Positions 14,101-20,919 of a DNA stretch of 36,511 nucleotides are shown one piece after another. A program made the translations under genes and the position numbers. The notes under the pieces were generated by a model. The model searched no databases and had not been told where the DNA came from. It was given only the letters and a program-made list of their open reading frames with translations. Location: positions 1 through 36,511 of the IMG/VR virus record IMGVR_UViG_3300027782_000183; one strand, written 5' to 3'. How positions within the stretch are numbered: the first letter of the stretch is position 1; every line of letters begins with the position of its first letter. Source of the stretch: a virus.

Positions 14101-17100
14101 CCAGCAAGGCCATACATTCTGGTATCACAGACAAATACACTTCAATCAACACCAAAGATGGCCATGTGGAGTTCCGCAGTCCCGGCGGTGATTGGCTGGG
14201 CGACAACTTCAGCATGATCGAAAACACTCTGTTGAGATTCACTGTGGCGCTGTCGGCGGCCATGGATCCCAAGGCCTATCGTGAAGAGTATCTGAAAAAA
14301 CTATACAAGATCCTGGCACCCAACGGTGAAAAAGATCCTCTAGCCGTATTTGCCAAGTATGCAGCAGGCGAACTACCTGCCACTGCACTAAAGAGTTTTG
14401 TGCGGCAAGCACAGGCGGACCGCAAGGCCAAGAAGTCCGGTGAGGCCATCGTGAATGGTCATCGCTGGAGAGTGTCATTAAAGCCTGAACTGGGCGGCGG
14501 CGTGGTGGAAGTGATGGCCACTGACCCTATAGATGCCAAGAAGCAGGCCATAATACAGCAGCCCAACTGGAGATTTGTGGATAACGATGCAATGACCATC
14601 GAACGCCTGGATGAACCCGCAGCAGGTGCCAGCACCACAGGACCACATCCGCAGGGCCGCGGCAGACCCAATGATCCCAACGGGCGACTGGCTATTGTGA
14701 ATAGAGATGATCCTTTAGTGTTTGCCTACGGTCACGGAACACCAGGACCTGCACCCAACTACTTGTTTAGATTCACCTTGCCAGATGGCTACAGCCAAGC
14801 ACAACTTCGTGCTGTGATGGCGGCCTGGGCTGCTCGAGAAAATGCAAATGCCGCAGATTACATGGTAGTGGATACCACGCAGTTTCTAGCACCGGCGGCA
14901 CCCGAATCCAGTAGTGTGCAATGGAACATCATTGATAGAAACAACAACCTTGTGCATACTTTCTGGAACAGAAATGTTCAAAGAGATGCCAATGCCGCAG
15001 CACATGAATGGTTGATGGCCAATGATGAATTGCCTTCAGTCAATATGCAAGGACCATTTGATGTTATCCCGGCAGCCGGATCGCAGGTGGCATTCATTCC
15101 AGGCAGCACCCTGGATCTGCAACGCCAACGCCAGGCTGCTGATGTAGCGGCCAACACCAGACGCTGGGCGGACTATGAAGCCAGTCAAGCACCCACACCC
15201 ACTCCTGTGCCCGGAGTGCAAGACATTGACATAGAGATCCCCCCGGCACAGACACAGTGGGAAGTATACGATAGAAGCACTGACCGACCAGTGTTCAGGA
15301 TGTATGCTGCCGATCAAGCCGAAGCCTGGCGTAAAGGGCAGGAATGGTTGGCCAACTATGCCCGCATGACTCCGGACCAACCAATCTATGGGATTGATTA
15401 CTCAGTGAGACAGAGCACAGCACCTGTGACCGAAAGCAGAGAGATCACCAAACTTCACAAACTGGATTCAGTGCTGGAAAAGTGCATTGAAATGATCCGC
15501 CGTGGCCACGAAACCAATCCAGAAAAGTATGGGCGTGTGGCTGCTTGTTTGATCGACAACAAAAACAATCACACCTATGCTATCAACATGCCCGGGCCCG
15601 AAGGAACACGCCGGCATGCTGAACGCATGGCCATAGCCAAGCATTTGAAACGCCACGGTCGTATCGGACCCAATGCCATCATGGTCACCACGCTGAGTCC
15701 TTGTGTGAATCACATGGATGAGCGGTATGGCGAGAGTTGCACTGACCTGTTATCAGACTATGGCATTGAAAAATGCTATGCAGGTTGGCAAGACCCCACA
15801 CAGCATCCTGCCGAAGACTATCCGTTCAATCTGCAGGTCACTGACAACGCTGACATCTTCAACACTTGTAAGGACATAGCAGCCAGTTTCTTACCACAGA
15901 CTGTGGCAGAAGGCGTAAATGATTATCTATGGCATGGATCTAGAAACAAGCACGATGTTCTATATCCTCATCAGGCAGTCGATACCGGTGGTAAAGAAGA
16001 AAGTAATAAAAATGCTGTATACGCTACTCCCAATGCCAAATTTGCCATAGCCATGGGATTAACTACTCCTGGATCAGATAATGCAATGTTTCCCAACGAT
16101 CCACAAATGGTTTTATTCAAGGGCGGTATTAGAAAAGGTGAGATGGTTTATTTGCACAAGGTTCCCAAAGATTTATTCATAAAACACAATGGCCGAGAGT
16201 GGTATTCCAAACCGGAAGTTAAAGAAGTTAAGCCTATAGAAGTAATAGCAGTTCCTGTAGATAAATGGTTGCATTTGATTAGACAAGCAACGCCAAAAGA
16301 TTTTGAGTTGCGTAAGAAGTATATGAAGAAAAATGTAGATGAAGCCTACACCGGACCACCAATGAAGTTCTTGAAGCCTGGTGAACTGTCAGGCGGTTAT
16401 AGCCCGCAACAGATGCAGGCCATGGGGTTCAAACAAACTGCGAATGGCACTTGGTATATCCCCATGAATACATGGCAACGACTGGTCTCGGGCGGACAGA
16501 TCCGAGAAGGGGCCCCTCAACCAGGTGAATCATCTGGAGTTGCTGCACAATTCAGACCCGATGCTAACATCCAGACAAAAGAAATGACACTGAATCAAAT
16601 ACTTAATACTGTTAAAGGTATTCCGTATGTAAACAATGTCATTGATGATTGGGATGCCAAAGATCACAGTTGGGGTGTTACTAAAAAAGTCATCGAATAC
16701 GCAAAATATCTTAAAAATAATCCACAATCTGTTGCCAACTTGCCCCCATTGGTAGTCATAGACGGAAACTTAAACGACGGTGCTCATAGACTCTCTGCTA
16801 TAAATCTATTACAACAAAGAATGGATCCTACAAATCCATATTGGAAAAAAGTTCCATTGAAGGTAAACTTTGGCACATCAGCAGATGTGGTGCCAAAACA
16901 AGTTCGTGCCCCTGCTGTGAACAATGTTGTGGTTCCACCGCCTGCTACAAGCAATAAACTCACTGGGCGAGCACCTGCTGGTCCTGATCAGATCACTCAT
17001 GCCTACAGAAACATGAGCCCTGCAGAGTTACAACATGCACTAGAGACTGGGCATTTCCAGGCCAATCCCACTCCAGGAAGAACACCAGGCTGGACTCCTG

Positions 17101-18758
17101 ATCAAAAGTTTTGGTCATCAGGCGATGAACAAGGGCATTTTGGGCGAGACTGGAAAAATGCAGATGACAAGGTCAAAGTGCGTGTGCCTATAGATCGGGT
17201 GCCTACTAACACAGCAGTTGATGTGAGCCATGCCCAGGTCCTGGATAAAACCACTGGCAAGTGGACTACGGCGATGCCAAGATCATCTTCTGCCGCAACA
17301 AGATTAAGTAGACTTGGCGGAGGTGATGATGTTAATACTTTTGGATTTGGTAGCCCGGCTATAGATCAACAATATATCGAAGATCTCAAAAAAGAGATTG
17401 CTAAAAATCCCGGTGATCCATACAATAAGAACTTCCAGGATGAGATTGACCGTATACAGAAAAATATGGCTACTACACAACTGATGAGAGAAGGAGCCGC
17501 TGGACCGTTAGCATCCATGGTGTCGCAGGACCAGGCCGAACGCAACGAATATAAACAGTTTGTTCAATCAAAAGCAGGTGGCGATTGGGATAAAGGAGCA
17601 CAGATGTATGCTCAACTCAAAGGCCGCCCCAGTGATGATATATTTGGTGATTCCGCAAATCAAGATCGATTCATGAAGATGACCTTTGATTTCGATACAT
17701 TCACAGAAGATGATTGGCATAACTATTGGTTGATGGCACAGCATTGCGATAAGAATCGAGATTTCCAACGACAAGCACTGGCAGCAATAGAAAAATATCA
17801 AGGGCAGGATCACCTGAACTATCGTTATCTTGCAGATCGCATCAGTTGCGGCACCACCGGAACACAGAAATATGGCACACAGAACGGGTGTAATATCGAT
17901 AGTGTGCAGGAAAACTTTGCCGACGGCAAGCATCCTGAAGACAAAGGTGATTCAAAACGCCATCATGTGCCCACCAAATCCTCAGTGAGCAATCTACGCC
18001 GGTTTGCCAAGAGCCATTCAGGCCGGGCAGCACAGTTGGCACATTGGATGGCCAACATGAAATCAGGCAAGCGGAAGAAGACCAACGAGGAGGCCATGAT
18101 GGATGTTATCAGCCCCGGATTTGTGGCCGACTGGGATGACGATGCTGGCCAGATAAGATATACCAAGAACAATGTGGTTATTCCATATGGCACAGCAGAA
18201 TACAATGCTGCTCGAGCACAACATGTAGAATACAGAAAAAATCTAAAATACAACAAGTTGAAACAGACCACGGACCCGATTTATAATCAAATTCGTGGTG
18301 CATTTGAAAAAGAACAGCAATCACCTACCAAGCCAGGTGCTGCTATCGCTGTGCCGCAAGAACTATTCCCACAAGACAAGGTCAAACCTCCGGTCAAATA
18401 CGATGATCCAACCGACGACGATTTTGTGGCGGAAGACTATGGAAGCATCAACGAGGACACTGTGGCCACTATCAATCTGGGCGATATCATTGTGAACCTG
18501 GACGATCATGCTCTGGATCGACAACAACAGCGTGGTATTGACGACAAATCATTTGATTCTGCCATACGCAAACTCAAACTGCCTCGAGTGATAAAACAGA
18601 TGTCTCAACTGGCGGTGGGCAATAGATTTTATGTGCTGGATCACACTACCAATGTGGCCCTGGGCATGAGAAAGATTGGTGATGTCAAGTATGTGTTGAA
18701 GACCGTGTATGTGGGTCGCCCTGCTGACTATAACATAGCAGAAATCATAACAGTATGA
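11115..18758 (+). CDS. Giant 2547-residue multidomain 'polyvalent' protein: NTase, SGNH hydrolase, zincin, amidoligase, deaminase, ParB-like and others
   Basis: Domains in order: pol-beta-type nucleotidyltransferase (GS at 65-66, DxD at 77-79); SGNH/GDSL hydrolase (GDS 295-297, GTND 342-345, EGLH 411-414); zincin metallopeptidase (HEMTH 509-513, likely third ligand E534); amidoligase-like enzyme (GMEFE 650-654, LEFVSP 887-892, GLHIN 922-926); two short repeats (about 1275 and 1375, QWxxxDR); cytidine deaminase-like domain (HAE 1501-1503, PC 1529-1530, C1542); an LWHGS domain that may be ADP-ribosyltransferase-like (1600-1740); ParB-like DGAHR (1888-1892); a second possible ADP-ribosyltransferase-like block (AYRNMSP, 1963 on); a DUF6624-like block ending YGTQ (2253-2256); a basic phage module (2281-2325); and a DUF4258-like C-terminus (DHALDRQQQRGI). 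[ILVM]xE sites resembling prohead-protease sites separate the modules. The frame is intact over 7.6 kb. Multidomain proteins of this kind (polyvalent proteins) are thought to enter the host with phage DNA. The outer domains are more certain than the two ADP-ribosyltransferase calls. Confidence 0.85.
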   Translation: MNFHDLDNFNLADAVKFHSRLNPRIWGSDEHLLPEVQEKLKAIAADFQEFLGVDDLKVQDITISGSNAAYSYTPNSDIDLHLVVEMPDDPVYQELFNAKKYQYNDEHDIRIGGVPVELYVQPADQKHVSQGIYSIKNNDWNQVPQRRRAQVDDSCVQNKTADLDARIHAAVESGDADAINRLWDRIKDMRQTGLEQNGEFGCENITFKLLRNMGCIGRLKDAKTAIRDRELSLEQSNKPRKRVNYGMRDYWYPGTAYAGQDHPAGTETEQVDEGEQVPSWNLSTASAKPRVVVVGDSIAVGIAQAAGLPYEAKVGRSTKQILDAAASNPQVQGADLAIVSAGTNDYPIRNGGVNPNPRATINNISRIRDVLGAKQYVWILPFNRSAAQDVMSAIGGDAYVDLADVSTPDREGLHPTNYKAVAKAALSKSVKEDITENVNPDQLKKILHRFYKSCVSKLELEDPPRLRLETTPDWSRENGSFGQYDPETNTLILATSGRHVLDILRTMAHEMTHRQQDEKSPLPADAGETGSPWEDQANAMAGRIMRQWAEEQPDMFDGATLEEASGYIPTKKQAKDPRFVMALTKDVRPGAVGKEANKLGLQTDSQGHPALLTAGLQKMLREFKEQDLFEINMGGKNLRKEAAKTGALAGMEFEMIVPNTQGEDDGDLEPDYDQDDRASSPRDIRDFFYDGDYNSRRSVDSLIDSMMNDFSEWQSEEFDTRWESDSEEFIYPYIKENMDDDEVRHLLDLEEEDPIGRQEYLLVADMIATSQIQPWYEDAQESAREEFYENDDAFEEWLGDSGLTMMSDIENRYSGDINWPHYRSVSSGEGASVQETAESFSAAVGRPARASDSYHEYGQERPAPGKNFYVVEPDGSLEPDDPDDAGLEFVSPPLPIDQIMSDLNKVKKWADQNGCYTNSSTGLHINISVPNYDLDRLDFVKLALLMGDEYVLQQFGRASNTYARSAMKKVRDHVQKRPYEAKYLLDKMKGHMGELASKAIHSGITDKYTSINTKDGHVEFRSPGGDWLGDNFSMIENTLLRFTVALSAAMDPKAYREEYLKKLYKILAPNGEKDPLAVFAKYAAGELPATALKSFVRQAQADRKAKKSGEAIVNGHRWRVSLKPELGGGVVEVMATDPIDAKKQAIIQQPNWRFVDNDAMTIERLDEPAAGASTTGPHPQGRGRPNDPNGRLAIVNRDDPLVFAYGHGTPGPAPNYLFRFTLPDGYSQAQLRAVMAAWAARENANAADYMVVDTTQFLAPAAPESSSVQWNIIDRNNNLVHTFWNRNVQRDANAAAHEWLMANDELPSVNMQGPFDVIPAAGSQVAFIPGSTLDLQRQRQAADVAANTRRWADYEASQAPTPTPVPGVQDIDIEIPPAQTQWEVYDRSTDRPVFRMYAADQAEAWRKGQEWLANYARMTPDQPIYGIDYSVRQSTAPVTESREITKLHKLDSVLEKCIEMIRRGHETNPEKYGRVAACLIDNKNNHTYAINMPGPEGTRRHAERMAIAKHLKRHGRIGPNAIMVTTLSPCVNHMDERYGESCTDLLSDYGIEKCYAGWQDPTQHPAEDYPFNLQVTDNADIFNTCKDIAASFLPQTVAEGVNDYLWHGSRNKHDVLYPHQAVDTGGKEESNKNAVYATPNAKFAIAMGLTTPGSDNAMFPNDPQMVLFKGGIRKGEMVYLHKVPKDLFIKHNGREWYSKPEVKEVKPIEVIAVPVDKWLHLIRQATPKDFELRKKYMKKNVDEAYTGPPMKFLKPGELSGGYSPQQMQAMGFKQTANGTWYIPMNTWQRLVSGGQIREGAPQPGESSGVAAQFRPDANIQTKEMTLNQILNTVKGIPYVNNVIDDWDAKDHSWGVTKKVIEYAKYLKNNPQSVANLPPLVVIDGNLNDGAHRLSAINLLQQRMDPTNPYWKKVPLKVNFGTSADVVPKQVRAPAVNNVVVPPPATSNKLTGRAPAGPDQITHAYRNMSPAELQHALETGHFQANPTPGRTPGWTPDQKFWSSGDEQGHFGRDWKNADDKVKVRVPIDRVPTNTAVDVSHAQVLDKTTGKWTTAMPRSSSAATRLSRLGGGDDVNTFGFGSPAIDQQYIEDLKKEIAKNPGDPYNKNFQDEIDRIQKNMATTQLMREGAAGPLASMVSQDQAERNEYKQFVQSKAGGDWDKGAQMYAQLKGRPSDDIFGDSANQDRFMKMTFDFDTFTEDDWHNYWLMAQHCDKNRDFQRQALAAIEKYQGQDHLNYRYLADRISCGTTGTQKYGTQNGCNIDSVQENFADGKHPEDKGDSKRHHVPTKSSVSNLRRFAKSHSGRAAQLAHWMANMKSGKRKKTNEEAMMDVISPGFVADWDDDAGQIRYTKNNVVIPYGTAEYNAARAQHVEYRKNLKYNKLKQTTDPIYNQIRGAFEKEQQSPTKPGAAIAVPQELFPQDKVKPPVKYDDPTDDDFVAEDYGSINEDTVATINLGDIIVNLDDHALDRQQQRGIDDKSFDSAIRKLKLPRVIKQMSQLAVGNRFYVLDHTTNVALGMRKIGDVKYVLKTVYVGRPADYNIAEIITV

Positions 18759-19291
18759 AACTGTTAGAGTTCAGCCCGTCAACCTTGCAAGGTAGTTTTG
18801 AGTCGGGCTTGATCCTGAACAAACTGTGGCTGATACATGAACTGAAGAAAATACAGGATCAGTTCTCAACTATCTATGTGTTAGGCTCATGGTATGGAAA
18901 CATGAGCATATTGTTGAACCGCAGCGGTATTGAATATGATCACATCGTGAATGTAGACAAGGATCCTCAAGTGGTGCGTCGAGCACACCGCATAGCCCGT
19001 ATCTTGAACATTGACGATAGGATCGAGCCCATGATCAAAGACGCTAATCGACTGGATTACAGGCAACTGGACGAGGATGGACTGGTGATCAACACAAGTT
19101 GTCATGACATGGCAAATCGCGGATGGTTTGATCACATACCCGCGGGGGTATTAGTGGCGTTGCAGAGCCGAGACGATGTGGATCATGATCTCAGTGCGTA
19201 TGATCTCAGTCGGACTCTATATCAAGGCTCAAGATCAGCTGAGGATCCAGAAACAGACTACACAAGTCTATTACGCATTGGGGTTAAATAA
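18755..19291 (+). CDS. Class I SAM methyltransferase-like protein
   Basis: The 178-residue protein has IYVLGSWYGNMSILL (about residues 40-54) as a glycine-containing motif I and IVNVDKDPQVV (about 63-73) with the acidic residue that would bind the SAM ribose. GLVINTSCHDM (about 108-118) sits at the motif IV position. Together these give a Rossmann methyltransferase topology, though motif I is not the classical GxGxG. It begins MKLLEFSPSTLQGSFESG, which partly resembles the capsid-targeting tags of the following genes but lacks the final xxE. The start overlaps the giant gene's stop (ATGA), so translation is probably coupled. The target is unknown; an enzymatically dead member is possible. Confidence 0.6.
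   Translation: MKLLEFSPSTLQGSFESGLILNKLWLIHELKKIQDQFSTIYVLGSWYGNMSILLNRSGIEYDHIVNVDKDPQVVRRAHRIARILNIDDRIEPMIKDANRLDYRQLDEDGLVINTSCHDMANRGWFDHIPAGVLVALQSRDDVDHDLSAYDLSRTLYQGSRSAEDPETDYTSLLRIGVK
19283..19290 (+). promoter_or_regulatory. T4-type late promoter-like motif GTTAAATA
   Basis: GTTAAATA overlaps the upstream stop codon and ends five bases before the ATG at 19296, the same placement as at 1145, 8009 and 11103. Confidence 0.4.
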
Positions 19292-19295
19292 GCAC

Positions 19296-19724
19296 ATGAG
19301 AAACTTTATTAGACTTGTTGAAGCAGTGGAAAAAGGTTGTCCGGTAGCCACGCATGACATTGAACTCAATCTCAAGAATCGTCAAGCAGCCATAGATGAT
19401 TATCACTACGGCCCAGCCAATCCGCTAGAGCCCGGCGACTATTGGAAAGGTGCTGCGACCCGTTGGGCTGTGACAGAAAAAACTGTCAAGACCATGCTGT
19501 GCGGAAACTGTGCTGCATTTGATGCCAGTGATACCATGCGAAAATGTATCGAGTCTGGAATCCGCGGTGATGACTCACATGTGGATGCTGCGGCAACAAT
19601 AAACCTGAGTGATCTGGGCTACTGCAACTTTTTGCACTTCAAATGTGCCGGCACAAGGACCTGTGCTGCTTGGGTAGTGGGCGGTCCTATCACTGAAAAA
19701 GATCGCGGAAAGAAGGTGATGTAA
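19296..19724 (+). CDS. Cys-rich protein with capsid-targeting-like N-terminus
   Basis: I chose ATG 19296, preceded by a TAAATA motif; a longer in-frame reading from 19176 would overlap the methyltransferase-like gene by 116 bases. The 142-residue protein starts MRNFIRLVE-A, close to a T4-type capsid-targeting sequence with an LxE cleavage site. The rest has a Cys cluster: CGNC near 67-70, a Cys 13 residues later, GYC, then FKC and RTCAAWVVGGP. Spacing of the CxxC, C and GYC residues loosely resembles high-potential iron-sulfur proteins or a zinc-binding fold. That is a suggestion only. No membrane segment. It opens the array of tagged genes. Confidence 0.65.
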   Translation: MRNFIRLVEAVEKGCPVATHDIELNLKNRQAAIDDYHYGPANPLEPGDYWKGAATRWAVTEKTVKTMLCGNCAAFDASDTMRKCIESGIRGDDSHVDAAATINLSDLGYCNFLHFKCAGTRTCAAWVVGGPITEKDRGKKVM

Positions 19725-19729
19725 ATGAA
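19713..19729 (+). repeat. 17-base leader repeat, copy 1 (copy 2 at 20200-20216)
   Basis: AAGGTGATGTAAATGAA spans the ribosome-binding site and first codons of the gene at 19725. It recurs identically at 20200-20216 before the gene at 20212. Similarity continues through the encoded tags (MKSxEFITE followed by xxRxLEE), suggesting duplication of leader plus tag. Confidence 0.75.
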
Positions 19730-20195
19730 GTCAAGCGAATTTATCACAGAAGAAATCCGACAGTTGGAAGAAAATCTACACCAGTGGTTCAAAGAAAAAT
19801 GGGTGAGATTTGGCCCTGACGGCAAGATTCGTGGCGACTGTGCTCGTGGAAGTGAATCAGAAGGCAAGCCCAAGTGTTTGCCGCAGGCCAAGGCGCACGC
19901 ACTGGGCAAGAAAGGGCGTGCGTCAGCAGCAGCAAGAAAGCGTAGACAAGATCCTAATCCTGATCGTCGCGGTGCTGCTATCAATGTGCCTACCAAGAAA
20001 CAGGTCAAGGAAGATCACGATATATGTCCGCATTGCGGCGGTGCCATGTATCCTGAACACATGATCACAGAAAAGAAAGATGCTTGTTACTATAAAGTCA
20101 AGGCTTCGGCAAAAGTATGGCCGTCGGCTTATGCTTCGGGTCGCTTGGTGCAGTGTCGCAAAAAAGGCGCAGCCAACTATGGTAACAAGTCCTAA
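19725..20195 (+). CDS. Capsid-targeted-like basic protein with DUF5872-like segment
   Basis: The N-terminus MKSSEFITE-E matches the T4 internal-protein tag pattern with an ITE cleavage site at residues 7-9. Residues about 24-70 (WFKEKWVRFGPDGKIRG..., SEGKPKCLP, KKGRASAAARKRR) resemble a short basic domain found in many phages (DUF5872-like, from memory). CPHCGGAMYP (about 105-114) is half of a zinc ribbon. The C-terminus KVKASAKVWPSAYASG...CRKKGAANYG is a second small module seen in T4-like phages. The protein is highly basic, fitting a DNA-associated internal protein. The ATG follows the previous stop with no gap, behind AAGGTGATGT. The leader and tag are nearly repeated before the next gene. 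Confidence 0.7.
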   Translation: MKSSEFITEEIRQLEENLHQWFKEKWVRFGPDGKIRGDCARGSESEGKPKCLPQAKAHALGKKGRASAAARKRRQDPNPDRRGAAINVPTKKQVKEDHDICPHCGGAMYPEHMITEKKDACYYKVKASAKVWPSAYASGRLVQCRKKGAANYGNKS

Positions 20196-20199
20196 CGGA

Positions 20200-20216
20200 A
20201 AGGTGATGTAAATGAA
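20200..20216 (+). repeat. 17-base leader repeat, copy 2
   Basis: Identical to 19713-19729. Here it is mostly non-coding, lying after the stop of the preceding gene, while copy 1 encodes the end of the upstream protein. This supports a duplication of the start region and not chance codon use. Confidence 0.75.
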
Positions 20217-20919
20217 ATCGCATGAATTTATAACTGAAAGCGTCCGCCACTTGGAAGAAAAGTGGAGTCAAAAATACAAAAGCAGTATCAACTGCTCACA
20301 TCCAAAAGGGTTTAGTCAAAAGGCCCACTGTGCTGGCAAGAAGAAACACAACGAATCAGTTGAGATGGAAATGGTGTGTGAAATGTGTGGCATGTGCGAG
20401 ACACATGGTGATCATTCAAGAGACAATCTAAATGAAAAATGTTGGGACACACACAAACAAGTTGGTATGAAAAACAAAGGAGGACGAATGGTTCCTAATT
20501 GTGTACCAAAGGAATCAATCACAGAAGATCTTGACCCCGATCAACAGTTTGATATCATAGAAGAAATGGTCATGGAACTAGCAGAGGCACATGGTGTTGA
20601 TGCTGAACAGATCTGGGAAGACTTTGAATCCGTAGACGACGAAGAACTGTTTGAAACAGCAGCCTGGCGACGAAGCGCAGGCAAGAGCAAAAAGGGCGGA
20701 CTCAATGCCAAGGGTGTGGCCAGTTATCGCAGAGAAAACCCCGGTAGCAAACTACAGATGGCTGTAACAACCAAGCCGTCGAAACTCAAGCCCGGATCAA
20801 AAGCAGCCAAGCGTCGTAAATCATTCTGTGCCAGGATGGGTGGTGTAAAAGGTCCAATGAAAAAGCCCAATGGCAAACCCACACGCAAGGCATTGGCATT
20901 GAGGAAGTGGAACTGCTGA
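20212..20919 (+). CDS. Capsid-targeted-like mosaic protein with several short Cys/basic phage modules
   Basis: It begins MKSHEFITE-S, a near-perfect internal-protein tag. Short modules follow: WSQKYKSSINCSHPKGFSQKAHC (about 17-45), a CEMCGMC cluster (about 61-67), CWDTHKQVGMKNKGGRMVPNCVPK (about 81-105), an acidic helix-rich middle (about 108-150), and a basic C-terminal block AAWRRSAGKSKKGGLNAKGV...KSFCARMGGVKG ending LRKWNC. The last block matches a widespread phage domain I recall as DUF6321. Its strong positive charge and paired Cys suggest nucleic-acid or zinc binding. The protein looks assembled from units reused among T4-like phages. Internal ITE-D (about 106-109) could be a second processing site. 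The stop overlaps the next ATG (TGATG). Confidence 0.75.
   Translation: MKSHEFITESVRHLEEKWSQKYKSSINCSHPKGFSQKAHCAGKKKHNESVEMEMVCEMCGMCETHGDHSRDNLNEKCWDTHKQVGMKNKGGRMVPNCVPKESITEDLDPDQQFDIIEEMVMELAEAHGVDAEQIWEDFESVDDEELFETAAWRRSAGKSKKGGLNAKGVASYRRENPGSKLQMAVTTKPSKLKPGSKAAKRRKSFCARMGGVKGPMKKPNGKPTRKALALRKWNC

Noticed and set aside
19176-19295. Longer N-terminus for the Cys-rich protein at 19296
   Set aside because: It overlaps the methyltransferase-like gene. The internal ATG has a TAAATA motif upstream and gives a tag-like start.
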